Origin: Ensifer adhaerens
GTDB taxonomy: Bacteria; Pseudomonadota; Alphaproteobacteria; Rhizobiales; Rhizobiaceae
Assembly: GCF_001270265.1 (NCBI RefSeq)
Contig: NZ_LGAP01000011.1
Span: 1 to 64,000 of the forward strand
Length of the DNA stretch: 64,000 bases
Reading direction: 5' to 3'
Positions 16,108 through 24,622 of this stretch are shown here, piece after piece. Position numbers and translations under genes: made by a program. Numbering within the stretch: the stretch's first letter is position 1; each line of letters starts with the position of its first letter. The notes under the pieces were generated by a model that searched no databases, had not been told where the DNA came from, and worked only from the letters and a program-made list of their open reading frames with translations.

Positions 16108-18774
16108 TTACAGCGCGTCGCTGGCCGAAAGGAGCCACGGCTCGCCGCGCAGGCGCAGGAGGACTTCCATTCGGTTGGCGGCGTTGAATTTGCTGAGCAC
16201 AGCGGAAGCCTGATGCTCGATTGTGCGCGGCGAGCGCGACAAGCGCCGGGCGACTTCCTTGTTGCTCATACCTTCAGCCATCAAGGCGAGCACTTGTTGT
16301 TCGTGCCGCGTCAAACCAAGCGGGTGGCGGCGAGCCGCCCCGTAAGGCCCTCTGCGGGTTTTCGGCAACTGGCCTGCAACACCCAGGCGCTGCGCCTGCT
16401 TTCGCGCCAGCGTCGCAGCGGGACGCGCTTCCAACGACTCGAATATGGTCACGGCACGAGCCAGTGCGGGCCCAGCCTCGGCTCCGCGAACCTGCATCAG
16501 GGCAAGCGCCGCTTCATAGGGAAGCCCTAAGCGTTCCCATTCCTTTGCCGCCGCCAACGGATTGCCGCAGAGTTCGGCGGACCGCCGCAAAGGAATCCGC
16601 GGGGTCGACGTCGGCAGCGGAACAGCCATACCGCATCGCTGCCACCATACGGCCAGTTCGCCCAAATCCCAGGCACGGAAGTTGTCGAGATCCATCGCGG
16701 CAAGCGCTGTCAGTTGTTCGTGGCTGGCCCTCCGGTCTTCGGCGAGCCAGGCGGCCTCGGTCAACGCCATGCGGACTGGCACGATCCGTTGGAGCTCGCC
16801 AGTTGCCAGTCCTTCCTGGAGCGCTTGCTGAAGATGGGCCAAGCTATCAGGCTCGCCCAGTCGCACGCGCACCCTTCCGAGCACGGTTAGGGCCGGCAGA
16901 TGCATGACCATCGCCAGCCGTTCCAGGTTCATGACACCCTGCGCAATGGTCTCGGCTTCTCGAAAACGGCCCTGCTCCATGCGAAGCTGCGCCTGCCGCC
17001 CGAGCAGGTATTGTGCCGCTGAATCGAGATCATGCTTGGTGGCGAGCGCGATGCCTTCGGCCAGCAGGCGTTCAGCCAGGGCAAAGTCCTTGGACGCGAC
17101 TGCACATTCCGCGAAGTTGGTGTAGGCGCGCACGGCATGGTCGTGAAATCCGTGCTCAAGCGCCAGCGCCAAGCTTTCCTCCAGTCGCTCGCGGCCACCC
17201 GGACGGTCGGCGAAAAGGAGCGCGGTGCCGACATTGTTCAGGGCGTGGACGCGCGTTTCAACCTCGCCAAGCTGATCGGCGAGAGCGATCGCGCGCAAGC
17301 CCCAGTCGATCGCTTCGTCGAAGCGATAGTGCAGCATATGGAACTGAGAGCGCGTGCTATAGGCCATTGCCAATTCCGGCCCGGGCGGCAGCTTTTCCAT
17401 TTCGCGCACCGCCTGGTCTGCGTAATCCTCCGCTGGCTCGCCTTCGCCGCGGCGCCAGTGCAGCCGCGACAGCCGGCACAGATTAGGACCGATCTTGTCG
17501 ATGCGTCCGAGTTCGCGCCAGATCTGGATAGCGCGATGGTGCGCCTCGATCACCGGTTCATAGACAAGCAGCGCCAGTCCCGCCTCGCAGGCCCAATCCT
17601 CGTGAAGCTGTGCGGCCAACTGCGGTGTGGCTTGCGCGACGTACCTGAGAGCCGTCGCCAAATGTGAGGCCGCCTCCCGATGGGCACCTAGGCGCGCAGC
17701 ATGAGCCGCGGCTTGTGGCGCGAGTTCAAGGACGCGCGCGCCGTCGTCGGCGCCGGCGGCGTGATGTACCCGGCGTGAAAGCAGGGCAAACGCGTGTGCC
17801 GCGGGAAGTTGCGATATCGCGGCCTCCGCCTTTGCATGGAGCGACCTCTGAAGGCTCGGCGGCAGCCGGTCGAGCGTCGCCTGCCGGGCAAGTTCATGCC
17901 GAAACATCAGGGCGCCTTGATTGTCTCGCCGCAACAATCCGCGCGCCACGCATTGGTCCACCAGTGTTTCGGCCGCGACGCCCAGCAGAGCCCGGATCAG
18001 CCGCGGTTCTACGCTGCCCGGCACGATGCTGATCACCTTAAGCACTTCCCGTTCACCCGCCGTCAGCCGGGAGAGACGCGCCCAAACCGCATCGCGTATG
18101 GAGTCCGGTACGTGCCCCGGCTCGGCTTCGCCGCTTGCCAAGAGTTCCGTGATGAAAAAGGGATTGCCCTCCGTAATGCGATAGAGATCGGCGGCGCAGC
18201 GGCCCACCTGCTCAGCCAGTACCGTCACAGCTTCGGGAGACAGCGGTTCAAGCGCTATGCGGGTGACCGATGCGGACGGCAGATCGCCGAGCACATGCGT
18301 CAAAGGGTGATCGGCGCCGATTTCATCGCTGCGCAGACTGAGCACCAGCGCGGTGGGAAGCAAGGAGATGCGACGACCGAGATATTTCACGAGGTCGAGT
18401 GTCGCGTTGTCGGCCCAGTGCACATCCTCGAAGATGAGTACGATCGCATCATCGGCGTGCTGGAGCACATTCAAGAGTACCGGAAAGAGTCGCTCCGGCG
18501 GAGCCGCCTGGTCGAGCAGCGCCGCCACACGCGGATCAAGCGATTGCCTCATGTCCTGCAAAGGTCCGAGCGGGCACGGCGTGAAAAGCGCCTCGCACCA
18601 GCCCCATAGTACCCGGCAGCCCTTGTCTGCATGCTCCGCGAACTCGCGCAGAAGGGAGCTCTTGCCAATCCCGGCTTCGCCTTCGAGCAGCACGATGCTT
18701 CCGTGTCCGGACGCCGCGTTCCGCACTGCGGTCAGCAAAGCTTCGAGTGGACCGTCTCGATCGAGCAGCATCAT
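16108..18774 (-). CDS. LAL-type LuxR transcriptional regulator with N-terminal ATPase
   Basis: The 888-residue protein has the architecture of large ATP-binding LuxR regulators (MalT/LAL type). An N-terminal AAA/NB-ARC-like ATPase has Walker A GEAGIGKS (residues 32-39) and Walker B VLIFEDVHWAD. A long helical, TPR-like middle region follows. The C-terminal LuxR HTH is at about residues 821-885 (LTRHEQQVLALMAEGMSNKE and onward). Such proteins integrate ligand, ATP and protein signals before activating promoters. Start: ATG at 18774 after AAAGGGGG; the second codon is also ATG. It is transcribed towards the exported-protein/cytochrome operon, and the tandem repeats between them suggest that this operon is its target. 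The ligand is unknown. Confidence 0.85.
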   Translation of the reverse strand: MMLLDRDGPLEALLTAVRNAASGHGSIVLLEGEAGIGKSSLLREFAEHADKGCRVLWGWCEALFTPCPLGPLQDMRQSLDPRVAALLDQAAPPERLFPVLLNVLQHADDAIVLIFEDVHWADNATLDLVKYLGRRISLLPTALVLSLRSDEIGADHPLTHVLGDLPSASVTRIALEPLSPEAVTVLAEQVGRCAADLYRITEGNPFFITELLASGEAEPGHVPDSIRDAVWARLSRLTAGEREVLKVISIVPGSVEPRLIRALLGVAAETLVDQCVARGLLRRDNQGALMFRHELARQATLDRLPPSLQRSLHAKAEAAISQLPAAHAFALLSRRVHHAAGADDGARVLELAPQAAAHAARLGAHREAASHLATALRYVAQATPQLAAQLHEDWACEAGLALLVYEPVIEAHHRAIQIWRELGRIDKIGPNLCRLSRLHWRRGEGEPAEDYADQAVREMEKLPPGPELAMAYSTRSQFHMLHYRFDEAIDWGLRAIALADQLGEVETRVHALNNVGTALLFADRPGGRERLEESLALALEHGFHDHAVRAYTNFAECAVASKDFALAERLLAEGIALATKHDLDSAAQYLLGRQAQLRMEQGRFREAETIAQGVMNLERLAMVMHLPALTVLGRVRVRLGEPDSLAHLQQALQEGLATGELQRIVPVRMALTEAAWLAEDRRASHEQLTALAAMDLDNFRAWDLGELAVWWQRCGMAVPLPTSTPRIPLRRSAELCGNPLAAAKEWERLGLPYEAALALMQVRGAEAGPALARAVTIFESLEARPAATLARKQAQRLGVAGQLPKTRRGPYGAARRHPLGLTRHEQQVLALMAEGMSNKEVARRLSRSPRTIEHQASAVLSKFNAANRMEVLLRLRGEPWLLSASDAL

Positions 18775-19293
18775 GTACCCCCTTTGGGGAGTATAACAAG
18801 AAGCTCAATTCTGCACGATGCGATTTGTGTAAATTGAAGGCCGTTCTTTACTAATAATGCGTGTGATTTTTGATTTTATTTCCGGCAATTTTCAAGTAAT
18901 CTTCCTGCGGTTGCTTTGGTCTCACACTGAAACCGGAGCGGGCGCGAGGATGAGCACGCGGCACTTATTGCCGCTCCCGCACTCCCAGGTTGCCGCAACA
19001 ACTGAGACTACCTGCGTCTCATCTATGATGAGGACATTGGACAGCGGCATTGTTTCCCGTAAGGAAACTTGGCCACCTGATATAACACCGCCTTCGCTCA
19101 TGGCCGGGACTATGGCGCAACGCCAGCTAGCTTCGCAGCCTCGAAGCGGGCTCCCGAATGACGTCCAGATGTAGATTCTGGGATGGATACGTTCCGTTTG
19201 CTGGATCGAGGACCGATCTATGGATCGGTGGTCTACAACGGTTGAACCGCTCTGTTTGCGCGCGCTGGATGAGAACTGAGCGTCCCGCCCTGT
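18775..19293. other. Intergenic region, no gene recognised
   Basis: The first 100 bases, upstream of the LuxR gene, are AT-rich and probably hold its promoter. The rest, up to the tctE stop codon, contains an open frame of about 105 codons (18857-19174, + strand) without recognisable motifs, which I do not call. Confidence 0.4.
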
Positions 19294-20673
19294 TCAGCCG
19301 GCCGGAAACAGGATGGCAACCTTAAGCCCGCGCCCACCTGCTCCATCGCTCAGACTGGTTCTCGCACCGTAAAGAGCGGCAATTTCCTCCACGATCGGCA
19401 GACCGAGCCCCGTTCCTGGGGCTTCGCTCGCACCGCGCTGAAACCGCCTGAGCACGCTCTCGCGCAGTTCCGGCTTGATCCCTGGTCCGTTGTCCTCGAC
19501 CTCGAGGGATACAAAGCCTGCCTTTTCGCTCACCCGTGTCGTCACCTCCGCGCCGCGCCCAGCATAAAGCAGCGTGTTGCCGATAAGGTTCTTCAGCATC
19601 TCGCCGACCAGCAGAGGCTCGACACGAACGAAGGCTTCACCCTCCCCATCGAATCCCAGATCAATGCCGGCATCTCCCGCAGCGGGCACATGTTCGGCGG
19701 TGATGCCGCGCGTCAGTTCGACTAGATCGATACGCTCCAGCTTTCGAGCTTCATCCTTTCCGGCAGCGTCGATCTTCGCCATCAGCAGCAGTTGCGCGAG
19801 GATCCGCTCGGCGTTCGCCACAGCCTCATCGGCCTTTTTCACCGCCTTCTTGGTGTCCTCGATCGAGCCCGCGCGCAGTGCCAAGGCCAGTTGCGTGCGG
19901 ATGATTGCGAGCGGCGTGCGCAGCTGGTGACTTGCGTTGCCGGTAAAATTGCGAAGCGCGTCGAGCGCCGACTGCAGACGCCCCATGAACGAGTTGACCG
20001 TATCGACAAGGCCCTGGACTTCGTTGGGCACGCGTTCGCCGATCGGATGCAGGTCGTCGGGGCTCCGCTCCGCGATCGCATCACCTAGGCGATAGAGCGG
20101 CCTAAGCGAAAAGGTAACGGCAATCCAGACGATGACGGCCGCACCCGCGATCATCAGGCCAAGACGCAGGGCGGAGCGAACGAGAATCGTCTGCGCCAGT
20201 TGTCGGCGCGCGATCGTCGTTTCTGCCACCGTCACGACGAAGGGAACCGAGTTGATGCCGGTCGAGGCCGAGCGGCGAAGGGCGGCGATCCGGATGGGCT
20301 CGCCGCGGAACAAGGAGTCGGCGAAGGTCGTCGAGCTACCGGGGACCTCGTCAAGGGAAGGCAGCGTCTGGTAACCGGTGATAAATTGCCCCGGCGGCCC
20401 GTCGACACGGTAGAAGACACGATCCTGTGCCGCCGATGTCAGCATCTCGAGCGCCACATAGGGAATGTCGACCTCAAGCGAACCGTCCTCGGCAACGACC
20501 ACGCGCTCGGCGATCGCGAGAGCCGAACCGGCGAGAACACGATCCGACACGACATTGGCTGTCGCCACCGCCTCGCGGTAGGTATCGGTGAGCGCGACGA
20601 CGCCGATGACGGCGGTTGAGATCAACAGCCAGCCGAGCAGCCTGCGGCGAAGGGAATAGACCGCCGCCCTCAT
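19294..20673 (-). CDS. tctE: Sensor histidine kinase, TctE-type
   Basis: The 459-residue inner-membrane kinase has a first membrane segment at about residues 12-28, a periplasmic sensor domain of the 2CSK_N type, and a second membrane segment at about 165-185. A HAMP-like linker, the H-box FTGNASHQLRTPLAII with phospho-accepting His249, and the ATPase part with NLIGNTLLYAG, EVEDNGPGIKPE and GTGLGLPIV follow. It overlaps the response regulator gene by 4 bases. In related bacteria TctE/TctD control tripartite tricarboxylate transporters; here a tctCBA operon lies about 7 kb away and a periplasmic binding protein is divergent. The signal is therefore probably a di- or tricarboxylate, by inference. 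Confidence 0.85.
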   Translation of the reverse strand: MRAAVYSLRRRLLGWLLISTAVIGVVALTDTYREAVATANVVSDRVLAGSALAIAERVVVAEDGSLEVDIPYVALEMLTSAAQDRVFYRVDGPPGQFITGYQTLPSLDEVPGSSTTFADSLFRGEPIRIAALRRSASTGINSVPFVVTVAETTIARRQLAQTILVRSALRLGLMIAGAAVIVWIAVTFSLRPLYRLGDAIAERSPDDLHPIGERVPNEVQGLVDTVNSFMGRLQSALDALRNFTGNASHQLRTPLAIIRTQLALALRAGSIEDTKKAVKKADEAVANAERILAQLLLMAKIDAAGKDEARKLERIDLVELTRGITAEHVPAAGDAGIDLGFDGEGEAFVRVEPLLVGEMLKNLIGNTLLYAGRGAEVTTRVSEKAGFVSLEVEDNGPGIKPELRESVLRRFQRGASEAPGTGLGLPIVEEIAALYGARTSLSDGAGGRGLKVAILFPAG

Positions 20674-21347
20674 TCGGGTCCGGCCGTTTTGTCGAGATAA
20701 TATCCGATGCCGCGCGCGGTTCTGACCGTCAGGCCATGCGGCGCAAGCCGTTTTCGCAGGCGGCTGACATATTGTTCGATCGCATTCGGGCTCAGATCGT
20801 CGTCAAAACCGGTTAGCGATTGCATGATCGCCTCCTTGGCGACGACCTTGCCGGCGCGCATGAACAGGAGCTCTAGCAGCCCCAGTTCACGGGCCGGGAT
20901 TTCGATCGGCACGCCGCCGGAGGAGAAGCTGCGCGCATTGAGATCGAGCGAGACGTTGCCGTAGCTGACCGTCGACGCCCGCAATCCCGCCTGCCGGCGA
21001 AGCAGCACGCGCACGCGCGCTTCGAACTCGCCGATATCGAACGGCTTGATCATGTAATCGTCGGCGCCGAGATCGAGGCCTTTCACACGCTCCTCCGGCG
21101 TGCCCCGAGCCGTCAGGATCAACACCGCCGCGCTGTTCTGCCGGGCGCGCATCGCCCTCAAGACATCGAGCCCGTCCATCTCGGGCAGGTTGAGGTCAAG
21201 GATCACCAGATCAAACGTCTCGGCGGCGGCAACCGCATGGGCAGATGCGCCGTCACTGACGACGTCGACGGCGTAGCCGCTACCACGCAGGATGGTCGAC
21301 AGACCCTCGGCGAGGACCTGATTGTCTTCAACAAGCAATATGCGCAA
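20670..21347 (-). CDS. tctD: OmpR-family response regulator, TctD-type
   Basis: The 225-residue regulator has a receiver domain (residues 1-115) with phospho-acceptor Asp51 in VILDLNLPEMDG and Lys101 in DDYMIKPF. Its OmpR/PhoB winged helix has VSRLRKRLAPHGLTVRTARG in the recognition helix region. It is translated just before tctE with a 4-base overlap, so the two form one operon. Likely targets are the divergent binding-protein gene and the tctCBA operon, whose promoter carries an 11-bp tandem repeat (27579-27599) of the kind bound by this family. Confidence 0.88.
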   Translation of the reverse strand: MRILLVEDNQVLAEGLSTILRGSGYAVDVVSDGASAHAVAAAETFDLVILDLNLPEMDGLDVLRAMRARQNSAAVLILTARGTPEERVKGLDLGADDYMIKPFDIGEFEARVRVLLRRQAGLRASTVSYGNVSLDLNARSFSSGGVPIEIPARELGLLELLFMRAGKVVAKEAIMQSLTGFDDDLSPNAIEQYVSRLRKRLAPHGLTVRTARGIGYYLDKTAGPE

Positions 21348-21424
21348 TTGTCTTCACTCCCCCCTCCACTCTATCCGCCGTTGGCTTGCTTGTGAACGGC
21401 GACGCGCTGAGGCATTGTGGATTT

Positions 21425-22492
21425 ATGCGGTACTTGATTTCTCTTCTCTTTTTCGTTCTCTGTCCCCGGCTGCTTCTAGCCGCACCGGTCATTTTCCCCT
21501 CTCTTTCGGGTGCCCCCGATGCCAGGACGCTCGTCGTCTATTCCTCGCTCGACGAACCGCTCGCCAAACCGATGATCCTCGGCTTTCAAAAAGCCAATCC
21601 GGATGTCGCGGTGCGATATGAGGATATGCTGACAGGTGAGATCTACGACCGGATCGTCAAGGAAACCGACGCCGGCTTGAAAACCGCAGATTTTGCCTTC
21701 TCGTCTGCCATGGACCTGCAGGTCAAGCTGAGCAACGACGGCTATGCCCAGCGCAGCGACCTGCCGATGAGCGGTCGCTGGCCGGCCTGGGCCAACTGGC
21801 GCAACACCGCCTATGCGCTGACCTTCGAGCCGGCGGTCTTCGTCTATCACAAGCCGAGCTTTACCAAGGAAGCGCCGCCTTCGACCCGCGCCGAATTCGT
21901 CGCCTACCTCAAGCGTCAGGGCGCCGATGTCTTCGGTCGGATCGGCACCTATGACATCGAGCGTTCAGGCGTCGGCTTTCTCTTCATGGCGCGCGACCAG
22001 GAACAGTTCGGCGACATCTGGGATGTCATCCAGGCCATGGGTGCTGCCGGCGTCAAGCTCTACTCCACCAGCCAGGCCATTCTGGAGCGCGTCGCCGACG
22101 GGCGGTTTGTGCTCGGCTACAACATCCTCGGCTCCTATGCCGCCGACTGGGCAGCCCGTCATCCGGATGTCGGCATCGTGCTGCCAAAGGACTACACCGT
22201 GGTGATGTCCCGGATCGGCCTCGTGCCGCAGGCATCCGCCTCGCCCGACCTCGGCCGCCGCTACCTGGAATTTTTCATGTCCAAGGAGGGCCAGACGATC
22301 ATGGCGCGGCAACTGCAGATCCCCGCCGTCAGCCCTGAAGTCGCGGGTGAAAACACCGCCAACACCATGCAGGAAATGCTCGGCGCGCAACTGCGTCCGG
22401 TACCCGTCAGCCCCGGACTGATGGTCTATCTCGATCAGGTCAAGCGATCCCGGCTGATTGCCCGCTGGAACGAGGTTCTGCGGCTCCATTAG
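21425..22492 (+). CDS. Periplasmic substrate-binding protein, AfuA/FbpA-like, next to tctDE
   Basis: The 355-residue protein has a signal peptide (MRYLISLLFFVLCPRLLLAA) and a type II periplasmic-binding fold of the ferric-ion/thiamine-binding group. Marks are LVVYSSLDEPLAKPMILGFQ and the later LGYNILGSYAADWAARHPDV. No ABC ATPase or permease gene is adjacent. It is divergent from tctDE, an arrangement in which such proteins act as ligand sensors for the kinase. Start: ATG at 21425, chosen because it begins the signal peptide; an ATG at 21386 would add 13 polar residues. A diverged copy of its last 20 codons and downstream bases occurs at 23941-24037, beyond a TA module. Confidence 0.75.
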   Translation: MRYLISLLFFVLCPRLLLAAPVIFPSLSGAPDARTLVVYSSLDEPLAKPMILGFQKANPDVAVRYEDMLTGEIYDRIVKETDAGLKTADFAFSSAMDLQVKLSNDGYAQRSDLPMSGRWPAWANWRNTAYALTFEPAVFVYHKPSFTKEAPPSTRAEFVAYLKRQGADVFGRIGTYDIERSGVGFLFMARDQEQFGDIWDVIQAMGAAGVKLYSTSQAILERVADGRFVLGYNILGSYAADWAARHPDVGIVLPKDYTVVMSRIGLVPQASASPDLGRRYLEFFMSKEGQTIMARQLQIPAVSPEVAGENTANTMQEMLGAQLRPVPVSPGLMVYLDQVKRSRLIARWNEVLRLH

Positions 22493-22685
22493 TTCCAGCG
22501 TTTTGCCCTGGTGAAATCTGTTTCGCTACTCCGTCTGTTCTCGGATCGGTCAAACATCCCTGACGACCATGGACCGTCGTGCGTCGCGTGTTCGGCCGAA
22601 ATGACCGGTCGCTATCAGCGTCGGAGAGTTCGCTTCTGTGTCAATCTCACGAAAGCCGCAGGGCTGCGGGAGAAAAGCCCTTACC

Positions 22686-23120
22686 CTATAACCCCGGCAA
22701 TGCTTTGAAGGGATCGAGTGCTCGAACGCCTAACGGTCCAAAATGACGGAAATTGCGTGTTAACACTGTCAAGCCATGCACTTGGGCTGTGGCAGCTATC
22801 GCAATATCCTCGAAACCCGGCTGCTGGGCACGAGCATCATCGAGAATCTGCCCGGCTGCATGCGCACATCGCAGATCGAACGGCAGCAGCTTCTGCGCGT
22901 ACAGATACTCTATGCTTTCCCACCAATTTTTCAGCCGCTGCGCCTTGGTGGTCGCACCTTCTCGTTCCGCTTTAGCGATGCCCGATTTAACTTCAGCGGC
23001 CGAGATAACTGATAGAAACAGCTGCGAGCTGGCTTTATCGAGCCATTCCACAAGCTGCTCGGAACTTTGACGCTTGGACGGGGCAAACGCAGATATCACG
23101 TTCGTATCGACCAGAAACAT
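22686..23120 (-). CDS. PIN-domain toxin of VapC/FitB type
   Basis: The 144-residue protein has a PIN-domain ribonuclease fold. The N-terminal LVDTNVIS gives the first acidic residue, LSVISAAEVKSGI the second, and GFEDIAIAATAQVHGLTVLT the later acidic cluster, followed by NFRHFGPLGV. PIN toxins cleave RNA, often tRNA or rRNA, when free of antitoxin. The start codon overlaps the antitoxin stop (TAATG at 23122-23118), so the two are translationally coupled. The module lies exactly between the end of the tctDE-linked binding-protein gene and a second copy of that gene's end. Confidence 0.85.
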   Translation of the reverse strand: MFLVDTNVISAFAPSKRQSSEQLVEWLDKASSQLFLSVISAAEVKSGIAKAEREGATTKAQRLKNWWESIEYLYAQKLLPFDLRCAHAAGQILDDARAQQPGFEDIAIAATAQVHGLTVLTRNFRHFGPLGVRALDPFKALPGL

Positions 23121-23362
23121 TAGAGATCAAGCATCCGACTCGGCTTATTATTGCGCGGCGAGATATCGTCCTCATCACCTGGATAGGAAGATAGGAGTCG
23201 CCCGAAACTGGGAACGTGCTTCAGCTTTTCATACTCCTCAAACGAAAGCACTACTGCTTCCTTTCTGCCGTGCCGGGTGATGATCGCAGGATTGCCGTGA
23301 ATCGCCTGATCGACAACAGCAGAAAGCGTTGCCTTGGCATCCTTCAGCTGGATCTCTCTCAT
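23120..23362 (-). CDS. Phd/YefM-family antitoxin
   Basis: This 80-residue protein begins MREIQLKDAKATLSAVVDQA, followed by GNPAIITRHGRKEAVVLSFE and EYEKL, the complete Phd/YefM DNA-binding fold. The acidic tail (SSYPGDEDDISPR) would neutralise the toxin. I chose the ATG at 23362 because GGGAGG precedes it; an upstream start at 23404 runs through the operator. A 15-bp palindrome lies 16 bases upstream. Pairing of a Phd-type antitoxin with a PIN toxin is a known combination. Confidence 0.85.
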   Translation of the reverse strand: MREIQLKDAKATLSAVVDQAIHGNPAIITRHGRKEAVVLSFEEYEKLKHVPSFGRLLSSYPGDEDDISPRNNKPSRMLDL

Positions 23363-23378
23363 GTCAGCCTCCCAATAA

Positions 23379-23393
23379 TGACTACAGTAGTCA
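23379..23393 (-). promoter_or_regulatory. 15-bp palindrome upstream of Phd antitoxin, candidate operator
   Basis: TGACTACAGTAGTCA is a perfect palindrome around one central base and lies immediately upstream of the antitoxin ribosome binding site. Phd-family antitoxins bind such palindromes to repress their own operon. Confidence 0.6.
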
Positions 23394-23784
23394 TATAGTC
23401 GCATCGACGCCCCTGAGCAAGAGCCAAAGGTCTTGGAGTCGTCCGGTCGGTTGCTTCTGTCTTCTATGTTTTAACAACACCATGCCACCGCCATACAATA
23501 CGGATGAATGGATTCCCTGCAGATTTGGAGGCGAAAGCGCGCAGTTCCGTTGCAATCTTCTTCACGAGTAGGCGGCTGCTCATTCCAGTTGCCGTCGCCA
23601 CCCGGTGTGGCGCGACAATTTGGAATTTGGATGGGAGTGCGTCAATCTGGATGGGAGTCGTATTGCCTCACCCAAGAGTGTTCCCAAAGAACAATGCGGT
23701 TGCCTCACTCAGATGTTCTCGATTGCGTCACTGGTGGTTCCCGAGATTTAGCCTCTGCCGATTCTGTATTGCTCAGTAATGATC

Positions 23785-23930
23785 TCACTGCATGACCTCT
23801 ACAATTTCCGTCTGCCGCGCAGCATCGGCGAACGGCCCGAACACCAACGCATTGGCTTGCGCACTGCGCCAGATCTTCATTCGACGCTGCACGGTCCGAA
23901 TGAGGCCGTCGGTTCGCTTGGACGGAAACA
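23785..23930 (-). pseudogene. Fragment of IS21-type IstA transposase
   Basis: The leftward frame reads DGLIRTVQRRMKIWRSAQAN followed by ALVFG, which resembles the RTLQRRVKEWR...LVF block of IstA transposases. The rest of the gene is missing or unrecognisable. The bases just left of it (about 23405-23785) show no gene. The piece abuts the duplicate of the binding-protein gene end, which starts at 23941. Confidence 0.45.
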
Positions 23931-23940
23931 GCGACAGACA

Positions 23941-24037
23941 ATCGACCAGGTGAAGCGGTCCCGGTCGATTGCCGGCTGGAACGAGATTCTGCGGCTCCAC
24001 TAATTCCAGCGGTCGACCCGGTAAAATGTGTTTCGTT
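23941..24037 (+). pseudogene. Diverged duplicate of the 3' end of the tctDE-linked binding-protein gene
   Basis: These bases align with 22431-22528: the last 20 or so codons, the stop codon and about 35 bases downstream. The shared blocks include GGCTGGAACGAG (CGCTGGAACGAG in the gene), TTCTGCGGCTCCA and the TTCCAGCG after the stop. Translation ends QVKRSRSIAGWNEILRLH against QVKRSRLIARWNEVLRLH in the intact gene. The copy has no upstream part. A TA module and an IS21 fragment lie between the two copies. Confidence 0.85.
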
Positions 24038-24129
24038 GGTCTGGTCGACATGGGCCGCTCAGTCCCCAGCTACGATAAGCAGTCGTGCGTCGGCGCAACC
24101 CCGATTGCCCCAGTGCCCGTAGTTTCAGC

Positions 24130-24580
24130 GTTTCAGCGAGTTGTCGGTGAGCGGCCCCAGACGAAGCGCAACAAGATCGATGCGCTCGTCCGTCAGGCTG
24201 AGATCAACCCCGATATCCGGGTAGCACTCCTGAAAGGCAAAGATCAGTCGCGTGGCGTGCAGGACACCGAGGGCCGCTGTGCAGGAGACCCGGATCGTAC
24301 CGGCCGAGGCACCGCGCGTTCCGCGCGCCTCGTACCGGCCTGCTCCACGAGGCGCAGGATCTGGACGCTGTTGGCATAGCAACGGTTGCCCTCGTCAGTC
24401 ATCGTCATGCGGCGGGTCGTCCGGCTGAGCAGCGGCACGCCCAGCGCCTCCTCCAGTTCGCGCAATTGCCGCGAAACAGGCCACCTATTTCGATTGAGGA
24501 TTCTTGCGCGCTACGGAACCCTCTCCGGCATTGACGATCTCGGCAAATCTTTTGGGAAGCTGGAATGAAGGGCGGAGCGG
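24130..24580 (-). pseudogene. LysR-family regulator, broken
   Basis: Leftward frames contain LRELEEALGVPLLSRTTRRM and MTDEGNRCYANSVQILRLVE, the wing and linker of a LysR HTH. A shifted frame then carries GTIRVSCTAALGVLHATRLI and PDIGVDLSLTDERIDLV from the effector domain. The first helix region is scrambled, and the protein stops after about half the effector domain. At least two frameshifts are needed to join the parts. It is a decayed regulator within the block of foreign DNA. Confidence 0.7.
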
Positions 24581-24622
24581 CGGCGCCATCATCTTGCAGC
24601 GTTCTTGCTAAGCTTTCTGAGT

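Noticed and set aside
18857-19174. 105-codon + strand frame between the LuxR gene and tctE
   Set aside because: No motifs, poor start context and irregular composition.
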